From positions 1 through 64,000 of the forward strand of contig JAPYMA010000536.1 in the NCBI GenBank assembly GCA_035041965.1: 64,000 bases of DNA. Reading direction: 5' to 3'. Shown piece by piece: positions 28,001 through 38,756 of this stretch. The translations under genes were made by a program, and so were the position numbers. Within the stretch, counting starts at the first letter, position 1. Each line of letters begins with the position of its first letter. The stretch comes from Anisakis pegreffii. Lineage: Eukaryota > Nematoda > Chromadorea > Rhabditida > Anisakidae. The notes under the pieces are model-generated. The model had not been told where the DNA came from, ran no database searches, and saw only the letters and a list, made by a program, of their open reading frames with translations.

Positions 28001-31000
28001 CTGAATACACCCAGGATAGAGCCGGGAACTGGCTGAAGAAGGATGTGATCTATTGTCTAGTGACTGCAATGGCCACAAAGGCTGAAACGTCTCGATTCGG
28101 TGCAACAAGCACGAGTGATTTGGTGAGTAGTTTTGTATGTTTGTTTCTCATCGATATCTTCAATAAGCACGCACAACAAAGCATTTTGAACAAATGTAGT
28201 GCGTATGCAGAAAACGTAGGGGTTTGTTGTGTTCAGTGAGAAATGCTATTATCGTTTCTAATTTTGAGTTTAGTTCGATGAATCGCTCGATATAGGAGAT
28301 GGAGAAGGATCGCTCATCGGATATCAATTAATTCAATTCAATTAAATTAATTAATTCAATCAAAGATTTCAGCAGTAGAAAAATGTGTTCTGCCAGCTTT
28401 CATTGAGCGTTGAGTGGCTGGATAGATTTGATAGATAATGGTGAAAGAATGATATTTAACATGATTTGGTAATATGCAATTGAGTTCATTTGTGAAGATT
28501 AATGGTGAATTTTGTTTTGAGGTGAATGTAGTAGATTGCTATCAGACACACGTACGAACGGATCTGTTTGATGAAGATGTGAACAGTTTGCCGATTCTGA
28601 AGGCTGATTCGTTGAAATACGTTGTGACGTTCCGGAATCAACTTCAACCCGAACAGCTGGTTGAAGTGGTCGCAGTGATACCGAAGCTATTGGCCTCATC
28701 GCATCCAATCTTGCACTACTATGCGGCATATGCACTCGAGAGGATTATGCTCGTGAAAAATAAGCAAACGAATCAGGTAGTGGTTTGGTTGGATCAATTT
28801 TTGTTGATTTGTTTGGGTGTTTGTTTATTCGATTGTTGTCGTATTTTTAGATATTCATTTGTTCATTTGATCCGTTTTGTTCGTGCTTGTTGCTGTAAAC
28901 GTGAGGATGTTCAGGTGCTGATATCGAGGGATAACGTTCAAGCGGGACCGTTGATAGCATCGCTGTTCAATGCCTTCGACACAACGCCAAATTCACAGAA
29001 TTCACATTATTTGATGAAAGCGCTGATGCGGTGTTTCAATATAATTGATGTGAGCTACTTGAATTGTTTTGAATGAGCTCCATTTGAGGATGTATTATTT
29101 ATCTTATGTTTTTCCTTATCGATTCATTCACTTATTTGTTTATTTTTAGAGTTAGGTCACTCATTCATTTTTTTCCATTTCTTTAGTTGATTAACTTAAA
29201 TCAACTCTAAGTAAGTAAACATTTAAATTGAACTGTGCTAAATGGCTTGCTGATATGAGATTTGAATTTGTGAAGTGTTTAGTCGGGAACAGTGCAAAGT
29301 TGCGGTGAGATCGTCAACAAACTGGCCACAATGATCGCGAGTGCAGTGAAGAATCCAGTGGATCCGTTACATATTCATTTCGTTTTTGAATCTCTTTGTA
29401 TATTGATACGACAGGTTTGTTTTGTCGCTTCGTGCTCAGGCTTATTTTTTGTCAGCAGTAAATTACGAAAGAGGCAGTGAAAGCGATAAACTGAGAGATT
29501 TATGACTATGACAGATCGATATGAATATGTAAGGAGGAGTGGATCGAATTCGTTACCTTGTTGACTTCAAATGGAGGATCGTTATGAGCAGTTTAGATAT
29601 TGTCATTTTGAATTAATAGTTTACATTATTGGTGACTCAGTTGGATTTGAAAATTTGTTTGATTTCTTCAGGTTTATACGGTCGTAGACGGTGGAGTTGA
29701 TAAGTTTATTTTACCGTTAATCGAGAATATTTTGGCGAATGATGTGGTTGATTTTATACCGTATTCGCTTCAAATCACCGGTACGTTTCTATCTTTGTTG
29801 TTGTTGTTGTTGTTAATTTTTGTATTTCCATTGATGTGCGATTTTTTGCACTTTATTTTGGTATCAGGGTAAGAGAATGGAATTATTTTATCATTTCGAT
29901 AATTGATAGATCTTTGTAAATTGATGATGGTCACATATATGTCGAGAGGAAATGTCTTCTTAGAGGCGGTAAGATTTGAAGTGAACTGCATGATTTGCAG
30001 CATTGTTACTTGATCAAGCACAAGCGCAAAGAGCCAAAACGGGTAGTTCGACTGTGGTCGATAGTTATTTGCCTTTCTTCAACTTCTTAATGAAGGAAGA
30101 GTTGTGGATTCGAACTGCAAATATTCCGGCTGCTTTATTGGTGCGATTGCGAATAATTTCACATTCGATTTGCTTGTCGTTTTCCCAGAATTCAATTATC
30201 AATTCTCAGTGTATTAATTGACGACGTTTTCTTTTACTCATTCCATCAAAACAAAGAATTGCTCAAAATTGAAGAATTGTTTTGTGAATTTTGTTAAATT
30301 TCTCAAAATAGTCATTCGGAAATTTTCAATTGACTTAGTTGAAAATTTGAGGTAATTGAATCGTTCATGCGAAGTCATAGCGAAAATGTGCTAACGAATC
30401 ATTCACAAATGCTAATCGCAATATTCCAAAAATTGATCGGCTCCAAAGCGTTGGATCAATACGGATTTCAGTTGGCCAATACACTGTTACATTTTACGAA
30501 CGTAAGTGTAGCGCTTATTGTTTTATTAGAGTCAACGTGAAAATTGGGAATGGGAAGAGTTACAAGTCGAAATGTGGATGGTTTGCCATTGAAAGTGAGG
30601 AGATGAGTTAAGGATGGTGAAGTTTGATAGCTTTAAAGAAAGATTTGTAAAGGAAATGGAAACATTTGATGAGAGAAAATGACTTGTCTATGGAAGATGT
30701 TCAAATTTTGGTTTGTTTCAGTCAATTATTTTTGGGAAATGATGTGTGGACGGGTGGTGGCATAGAAATATTTTCAGATTGATATTGTTTCAGTGGATTT
30801 TTTAGAGTTGATAATGTTTTATTCAATTGTTTTTTAGAGTAACGATAAGTTGACAGATGCTGCATTATTAACGCCAATGTTACGGCGTATTCAGTTCAAG
30901 AAAACGACGAAATTTGTGAAACAATTCGTATTGTTTTTGTCACGTTTTGCTATTATTAAAGGTGGTAATGCACTGTATCAGGTGAGCAATCAACTGAATG

Positions 31001-31977
31001 TTACACAGATATTATTATTTGAATGATTCACTTGATATTTCACAAAAATATGATAATAACAGCTGTTTGATTCGTTGAACAATTGGGATATATTGATGGT
31101 TGTGTCAGTGATGACAGTCTTAAATAGAAGGATGATATAAATGAATTTCAGGCATTAGAATCGATTCAGAGTGGTATGTATTTGATGGTAGCGGAGAAGA
31201 TTCTGATTGTTGAACTGAACGCGATGCACAATACGACAACTTTCGACGAGAAACGTTTGTGTTGTATTGGAATGGCGAATTTAATAGCTGAGACTGTTGA
31301 TAAACTCGGGTCGGTTTCACAGTATTCACCTTTTAATAGCAAAAATAAGAAGATAATAGTGATTGCGTGATAGCATTCATTATTATGAACGCAGTAACGT
31401 ATCAATGCCAACAGGATTTTTGATCAAAAAGGCGATTTTGATCAAAAATGGAATTTTTGATAAATTATAGACAACATTATGGTCAACTGGTCGAAGCAGT
31501 CGTCAAACTGGTGGAGGCATCAGGTTGTGGACCAACACCGGTGGTGACTGAAGAAGACGATCGAACAGAGACGGGTCTGGTTGGCGAGAAGGGAGCTTAT
31601 TCGGCGATAGAATTGGAGTACAATGACCCTTATTGTAAACTCACTTATGCACAACATCAGGATAAGATTGCGAGTGAAATTGCGAATTTTAAAGGTACTT
31701 TTGAAAATATCATAGTGAAGCTGGTTATAGGAACGTAAGTTATTGTTTGCGTATGATTATTTGAGGGTGTCTTGTTTACTGATCTATCAGTTTGTTTGTC
31801 TGCGAAATGACTTGTTCGTTTAGCTGTTTCTGGATGAATGTATCTGCGGAGTTGCCTGATTTTTCAGCGTATTTGGCTCAAGCAGTTATGGTTCGTGCGA
31901 CGTCGATTCGACCAGATTCGGGTGCGTGTATCAATGAGCAGTTACGAGGCATACTTACCGCATATGCGCAATCGTGA
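25081..31977 (+). CDS. xpo-2: Exportin-2 (CSE1/CAS), importin-alpha re-export factor
   Basis: RanGTP-dependent nuclear export receptor that returns importin-alpha to the cytoplasm. Nineteen exons: 25081-25192, 25366-25469, 25731-25818, 26127-26350, 26609-26785, 26953-27099, 27257-27342, 27517-27716, 27887-28122, 28522-28776, 28915-29049, 29283-29414, 29672-29780, 30001-30140, 30352-30501, 30838-30981, 31152-31309, 31471-31694, 31868-31977. They join in one frame to 976 aa (human CSE1L is 971). The N-terminal importin-beta-like region includes ETLEPDAQTRRKAEDNLKQL. Further landmarks are GSYDFPGEWPEL, FHSLNSQDLPEYFE, DIEGSDIDTRRRGASDFVR, LPILKADSLKYVVTFRNQ and FKKTTKFVKQFVLFLSRF. The C-terminal end has AYLAQAV before the stop. 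Acceptors at 27516, 28521 and 30351 are AAG or GAG, placed by exact length match to the family. Confidence 0.97.
29796..29816 (+). repeat. (GTT)n microsatellite inside an intron
   Basis: About seven TTG/GTT units lie just after the donor at 29781 in an exportin-2 intron. This is a plain simple repeat. Confidence 0.7.
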
Positions 31978-33224
31978 TCGATTGTTTTGATCGAATTTTG
32001 TTTGATTTATTGATCGATTGATTGATTGATTTGTGACTTGTTCTCGAGATGATCTTTATATTGATATAAATAGAACTCAACTGAACGCAATGTCAGCGCA
32101 ATTTGTACTTTATTGTTATATTTTATTGTATAATTTATTGAGAAGTTTAAGTTCGAAAATGTTTTTGGGTATATTGTCAATCGATTGGGTAAATTCATCC
32201 AATTGGGTAAATATAGGATGTTCTTGGGTGAATTGTTACATTTGCTTGTTTTATGTTCGTTGAATATTTCTTATATTGTCAATGTAGACAATTATATTCG
32301 TTTGCAGAATTGTAATTTCAATGGATGAAGTGTTCTGTTTTGTCGTGAGCAAAAAAATTTTTTGTAGTGTCATTTGTAACGAATCATTCTTTGTTATTAA
32401 TCATTGAATTCGAGTGGAAAGGGAGAGGAATTATTTGAAGGTGATGATACAATTGGATGTTTGCTGTGAAAATTTTACTTTGCGTCGAAAGTGTTCGTTT
32501 TTGGACAGAGGCTTCATTTTAGATTGATTTGCAGAATGGTACCAACAGTGAAAATTGAACTATGATCTGCTTTAATCTGCATCAAATAATGAAAAAAATT
32601 AGTGGACTTCTCAAGATTTTTTCAGTTTTTTGTCGAAAACGTGACTGCTTCACACGAGTTATACAGCAGAATCGCTGTTTACATACAGCTAAATTGCACA
32701 TCAATTCTGTGCTTAAAGTTGAGCATTAATTGAGTTGATAAATGAGATGGAATCAGTTCAAATAAAGATTTCAAGTGAACTAAGCGAAAAGCACAAAACT
32801 GACAATTCATCGACATTTGAATTGTTCGATTCAGAAAATTGAAGCATTTTATGCTAATCAATGAACTATTGATAATACTTCTGTAAACGGAGTTATATGA
32901 AGAGAAACATGTTCAGGTCAGTTGTATGCTCATAATCAGGCTTTTTTCAACAAACGCTTAATTTCTCAATGAAATGGGACGGAACAAATCTTGAGCAGTC
33001 GAAGAAGTGCGAAATTCAGTCATGAAAAGTCAGTGATTCGAAAGATCAGCATGTATTTCTGAAGATATATTAAGGTATCTAAAGTTCTTGACGAAACCAT
33101 GCTCTACACGTTTGTTATCGATCACACAGAGTGATGCATTATCATAGAAGAATTAGGAGCACCATTTTCGAGCAACTGAAGACTCAGATTCGTTGAACAG
33201 CACGTATTTTCTTCACAATTTTAG

Positions 33225-34060
33225 AATCAATAGATTCTTTAGTATCCTAAGAGTATGCGTCAATCTATCTGTATCCTCGGGTTTGCCTGGTAACACATCG
33301 ATGTCTTCACATCATGTGTTAGAACAGATTCTCAGCTATCGAAAAACATATTTCTTTTCGATGGGTAATGCCTGGTTACACAGATATAGCTGAATTTCTG
33401 AAGGTATGTCATACACCTATTGATTATCAATAAGATGCGACCACAGCACTATGAATACCGTATTCAATCTACCTATATCCTCAGGTTGGCCCGAAACACA
33501 TCGATGTCTTCACATCATGTGTTAGAACAGATTCTCAGCTATCGAAAAACATATTTCTTTTCGATGGGTAATGCCCGATTACATAAATATAACTGAATTT
33601 CTGAAGGTATGTCACACACCTATTGATTATCGATACCATGCGACCAGAGCACTATGAGTACCACATTCAGTCTATCTGTATCCTCGGGTTTGCCCGATAG
33701 CACATCGATGTCTTCACATCATCTGTTAGAACAGATTCTCAGCTATCAGAAAAACATATTTCTTTTCGATGGGTAATGCCTGGTTACACAGATATAGCTG
33801 AATTTCTGAAGGTATGTCATACACCTATTGATTATCAATACAATGTGACCAGAGCACTATGAATACCGTATTCAATCTGCCTATATCCTCAGGTTTGCCC
33901 GAAACACATCGATTTCTTCACATCATCTGTTGGAACTGACTCTCAGCTATTAGAAAAATAAATATCTCTTCAATTGTCAACACCTGTCTACACAGATATA
34001 ACGGAATTTCTACAGCTACCTCACTGCGATTGCATTGATTATATCGCCAAGTTACAATTT
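33225..34060. repeat. Tandem repeat, four copies of about 205 bp
   Basis: Copies start near 33262, 33468, 33672 and 33876. Each begins with ATCCTCRGGTTTGCCCG, then AACACATCGATGTCTTCACA, then ACAGATTCTCAGCTATC. Each ends in TATAGCTGAATTTCTGAAGG and a CACACCTATTGATTATC tail. The last copy is the most diverged and a decayed fifth may extend to about 34260. This is the cleanest monomer form of the dispersed family. Confidence 0.85.
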
Positions 34061-37000
34061 GATCTCTACACAGTTCAAAAGCATACTATTATAAGAATAT
34101 CAAGAGCACCATATTGAAGCTATATGTAGGTAGGTGTAAGTTTAATCGGAACCGCGATGATTTTTCACATGAACTGATGGAAGGGATTCTCGGCTATTCA
34201 AAAAGTACATATCTCCTTGACAAATTACTCGTAGTTCCTCAGATATAGCTGAATTTATGGCGGTAGCATATATTCTGATAGTTCAGTGTTTGAATCAAAT
34301 CGATTAGTATTTTGAGTTTGAGAAGAATCGGATACACTTTAACGATATCAATTGATATATCATACTTCAACGTATTCAACAAATCAGTTCAAGCGAGACA
34401 ACTAATTTCAACTTTTCATGTGTGAATGAATGCCTCTTTTGTTTTCTTGGACGCTCGTCAGCTGAGTCGATTCGTTTGATTGAGCGCATTGAAAGACGTT
34501 TTTAGACGTATGATGGATGGATGGATGATGCATTGTAAACATTCTGAATGCATCTATGCATTTAGCTGTAAACACATGGAAGAGTTTGAATGAATGCTTG
34601 ATTTAATTTCGGAAATTCTGCCGAGAACATTTATCTCATTCACTGATAAAGTTCACTGCTTGCGCATTGTTGTTAGCAAGTTTTTGTTTCTTGACGATTC
34701 ATTCTCGAGAATCGTCTAACCAAACATAGCGTTTAAAGCATAGATTATATTTGAAGTTTTATTCGTCATCGTCTCTGTGAAGGCACTGAATCGCTCTTCT
34801 TCTGACGGTTTTTTTGCAGGGCTGTTGAAGAAACTATAATGACCCCGTATTTCTCAGAATATATGATCGATTTGGAACCCTGTGAAGAATTCCCATTTTC
34901 CATTCTGTTTCAGAATGCTTCTATGAGATAATCTACACTGGAATTTCCGTTCATTTTGTGAATGCCGTGAGAGGGATCTGATTGAAAATGCTCAAATTTA
35001 GAATCGACATTCACAATTGAATTGCTAAATGATTACCTAATATATGAACAATGCAAAGAATTTCTCCGCAAATTATTGCATTTCAAGCAATTCATCTGCT
35101 TGAATGGATTTGCGATACAAATTGTTTTTTTGCTCTCCTTCGGGAGCAAATCTCATCTCCCAACAAGATGCGATGAGAATTTTCGTACAATTCAAAGAAT
35201 TGCTCTAGACTCTGCTTCAACGAAATCGCCTATTCCACTGAGCTACACACTCAAATCGATACACTGAATTAAGGATTCGGTCGGCATATCTTTAAATTGA
35301 CATATCATCAGGTTTTTATATTGTCGACTAAATGCCTTTCCTGTAGCTCTAATTCAATAACTAGCGCAGTTATTCAGTTAGTTTAAGTCCAAACCAGGGC
35401 GTTTCTCTTCAATGGAAAGCAATCTGCCTGGATAACGTTGATTGTGGGAGTGATCCTGACGCTATAATTGATGTATTCTGATAAGTTTACGTCGGACGTT
35501 TCATTCGGCTCTTCCTCCATTCTCGATTATTCCATTTAATATATTCTTCGAATAGGTGGACACTCATTATAGTCGCATGCTTCAGAGTTCTTTGAAATCA
35601 AATGAAAAGCCTCTGAAATGAAGCAAAATTCTGGTAACTAAGCAAACATTTTATTGTCTTCGTTTGTATCTCATCTTATTCCATCCATCATTTATGAGCG
35701 ATAAAGTAGGAGGAAGCATTTAAAATTGTTTTCTTCTCTTCATTCACTGCTTTGAGACGATCAATTTTCGAAAAGTCACATTCACAATCAGTAATTTTTC
35801 TTTTCTCAGTCGACGGTTAATTTTGAATTTTGTGCTTATCGTTAGCTATTTACTTTTTACTATGAACATTCTAGAGGCGATATTCCATTTTGAATTTCGA
35901 GTAAACGTTACGGCGAGAAATGAATTCCGAATGGAATGATGAAGACTTGCTGGAAGGGCGAGACACTTTACATACTACTCGTATGCATCATTGAATCGTA
36001 ATTGAATCATCACGATGTTCGAGTGAGTATTCAGCGATTAGTGATTCGTTTTATTCGTGGACGCTTCATTGCTTCCTGCATTTTGGAATTTTTAAGATTG
36101 CGATCTATCTGTGTGTCCATTCATTTGAGAGTTCATAATAATCAGTTTCAGAAATGACTAAACTTTTAATATTCGCCGGTTAGTCGATCGTTCATAAAGC
36201 GATATGATTGTTGTGGATGAAAGAGTTGATTAAGTGGCATTTGTTGGTGAAAGAAATGTTGTAATCAAATTTACTGAGGGCTTTTGGGAGCATTTCTTGA
36301 TTTTGAAATCTAATAAAACGTATCGATTAGGGTGAAGCGACGGACCAAGTGGAATTTTGGGTGTTGAATGTGTGGTTAGAGATGATGGAATTTGATCGAT
36401 TTTAATTGGTGCATAAAATGCTTCGATCCTATCGTGCGCATTTCATGAATTCAGCATTTTCTACGCTCAATTTGAACTTTCGAGTGATATAATTGCGTGG
36501 AAATAAGCCATTTTTGCTTGCGATTGCTAGCATTCATTGGATTTCATATCTTAATCTCAACCGTTAACATTTAGTCTTTCGATTGCTAGAATAGGATTAG
36601 AATTGTGTTGTTTGATCAACTTGTGGAAATAGTTTAGAAAGAGCACTCACAGGCGAATATGTTATTAGACTTTGTCATTTACATGAATTATTTGTATTTG
36701 AAAACGAGTATTTGAAAACTTCATTGAAATCATAGAAACTGACTTCTCAGTTAGAAATGTTTCGAAAGCTTCCAGCAACGCTTATTGATATTCTATTGAT
36801 TGAATCCTATTTGATAACTTTTATAACCAAAGCAAAACAAAAACGTTCTCTATTGCATCGCAAGCCAACGCCGAATTGCTTCCTCATAGAATCTACCCAT
36901 GGGATAGTATCCATTTGTTAAAATTGTTTCTTCGGTCGAAGCTCGCAACATGCGAATTAAATAATAACAAGTTTGCTGACATCGTTTCCATGTTGAATAA

Positions 37001-37549
37001 ATAAAATAACTCGAAGATGTTTATTTATCTTTATCACTTCACCTAGATCATTTCTATTTGAGTTCACTTTTTAGTTCAGTCCTTATTAAATGCGATGATC
37101 ATTTCAGAATTGTTTACCAATGTAATGCGAGTAATTGTTTTGACATGATCTTAGCATCGATCGTGTACACCTCTAATTTTTCATAGCCATTCGTAACGAA
37201 CAAATAATACGGCTTTACAATTTTCAGTTTACAATGGAATTTCAACAGTAAACCTTCAGAGCTTCAACAAAACTGAGGCAACAAGCAGCTTATGGGAATT
37301 CTGCTTCAGTAATTTCTCTGCTACCCTATCTCTGAGCGCCGCCACATTCACGGTCCTCTCTCGTGCAGGATTCTACTCGGTAAATCAGTTGTTATTACCG
37401 ATCTGATCACCTATTTAGCGCCTAAGAGATGCTGCGTTTTACTGTAATCTTTCCAATGTGCACATACGAACTGCTCGAGTCACTTGTCGAATCGTGCATT
37501 TAATTCACGCCATTTGAAGCGATACCGTACTTAAACAACAGTTTTCCGC

Positions 37550-37552
37550 AGA
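37550..37552 (+). promoter_or_regulatory. Possible spliced-leader acceptor one base before the ATG
   Basis: The sequence CAGTTTTCCGCAG ends at 37551, is followed by one A and then the ATG at 37553. A polypyrimidine-AG directly against the start codon is typical of nematode trans-splice acceptors, and an upstream cis exon is not needed because the ORF already begins with a signal peptide. Confidence 0.4.
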
Positions 37553-38224
37553 ATGTACCGTACGGTGATACTCTTATTCACGTTCTGTCGATCGTCACAA
37601 GCGTTGCGATGTTGGTATTGTGATGGTGATCGGATGACGAAGCGCAGTGGCCAAGAGGAAGTGGCAGCCTGGATGACACCGTCGAATAGATGCTGCGTAC
37701 CGAGAATCGTAGAGTGTCCGTACACGTCCGCGTATTGTTTGTGGGCGTTTGTGGATGGTTTGACTAAATTTTGGATTTCCGGCTGTAACGCAGACGAATT
37801 TGTCGGATGTGACACACATGCAATGCCGTACAATGCCACGCTTGAACGTTGCCAATGCCAGACGGATTTGTGCAATCCCATTCGACGTATACCGAATTGC
37901 TTAGCAACACCTCGAAACGCATATCGACTTACAACCGAACAAATTTCACTTGATGATATTGATAGTGAAAGTGACGATGAGGATATTAGCGATTATGCAA
38001 ATGTTAATAGTGATGAAAATGATGAGAACATTAACAGTGTCGATACCATAACGATACTCGATAAGAACGAAATTAAGACTGCTAGTAGGTCGAATGGTGG
38101 CGATCGCCTCTTCAAAACTTTGAGGCTGTCAACTGGAGGATTCAGTGCGCTATTTGCTTATAACTTGCATAATCTGTTCATTCTCTTATTGTTGAGGTTA
38201 AATGAGCACTTCGTTTTGATGTGA
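37553..38224 (+). CDS. Ly6/uPAR-type three-finger surface protein
   Basis: A 223-aa single-exon protein. Residues 1-17 form a short signal peptide (hydrophobic ILLFTF, cleavage likely after SSQA). The mature protein opens with LRCWYC at about 18-23, followed by a cysteine pair (RCCV), further cysteines, and CQCQTDLCN at the end of the domain, the C-x-C...D-x-CN closure of the Ly6/uPAR fold. A strongly acidic linker of about 45 residues (Asp, Glu, Asn, Ser) follows. The last 30 residues are hydrophobic (LHNLFILLLLRL), fitting a GPI-anchor signal or membrane segment. Nematodes have a family of such proteins related to ODR-2, but I cannot assign a specific orthologue. Ligand and role are unknown. 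Its neighbour on the other strand is also a secreted protein. Confidence 0.82.
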   Translation: MYRTVILLFTFCRSSQALRCWYCDGDRMTKRSGQEEVAAWMTPSNRCCVPRIVECPYTSAYCLWAFVDGLTKFWISGCNADEFVGCDTHAMPYNATLERCQCQTDLCNPIRRIPNCLATPRNAYRLTTEQISLDDIDSESDDEDISDYANVNSDENDENINSVDTITILDKNEIKTASRSNGGDRLFKTLRLSTGGFSALFAYNLHNLFILLLLRLNEHFVLM

Positions 38225-38253
38225 TATGATTTGGTGTTTTGATCTATCCATAT

Positions 38254-38259
38254 AATAAA
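38254..38259 (+). terminator. AATAAA poly(A) signal
   Basis: A canonical hexamer 30 bp after the stop codon of the Ly6-like gene, at a normal distance for a short nematode 3' UTR. Confidence 0.6.
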
Positions 38260-38756
38260 TTGATCAGTCCGATATGTGTCACACATAAAGCAATCATTCG
38301 AGTGTTTATTGAACAATTATGATACAACACAAAGCTATTCAAATTGATATCATTAAAGCAAACCAGTTTATGACTTGTATAATGCATTCATTTCAGTGTG
38401 CAATTTCAGCGCGAATATCAGCCATCCATAATAGTTCAATCAGTGTTACGGGCAAAAAAGATAGTTGATCGAAAGAGTTGGGAAATTTTGATAGCAGCAT
38501 GCAAATTCGCTGAAACTGAGATTGTTTTTAAGCGAACGGAACCTTGGAGCTGTCACAGAAACATTTATCAGTGATGGTCTCTTTAGAAGACGCGGTTATA
38601 GTTCGTCGATTAGATCCCCGCCGCGTACTTCACTGATGCAAGTAGAAGAATGCCCATAAGGACCACTCATCGTATTCAAATCATCATGTATAACATGAAA
38701 TTGCATTTCTTACACTCAACTTCTCAATCAAAACAACTCTTTTAGCATTTTACATG

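Larger units (their letters stand above)
31978..37552. other. Intergenic with tandem repeat, no supported gene
   Basis: No ORF longer than about 80 codons and no recognisable exon chain. The tandem repeat at 33225-34060 belongs to the dispersed family. From 34.1 to 37.5 kb I see only AT-rich single-copy-looking sequence. A short ATG-led segment near 36154 (MTKLLIFA then GGTTAG) looks like a possible signal-peptide exon, but I could not connect it to anything. Confidence 0.5.

Noticed and set aside
23477..34060. Tandem repeats considered as a CRISPR array
   Set aside because: The units are long, contiguous and without unique spacers, in a eukaryotic genome.
36154..36180. Short ATG-led segment resembling a signal-peptide exon with GT donor
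   Set aside because: The next plausible exon (Ly6-like gene) already has its own signal peptide, and joining the two does not keep frame.
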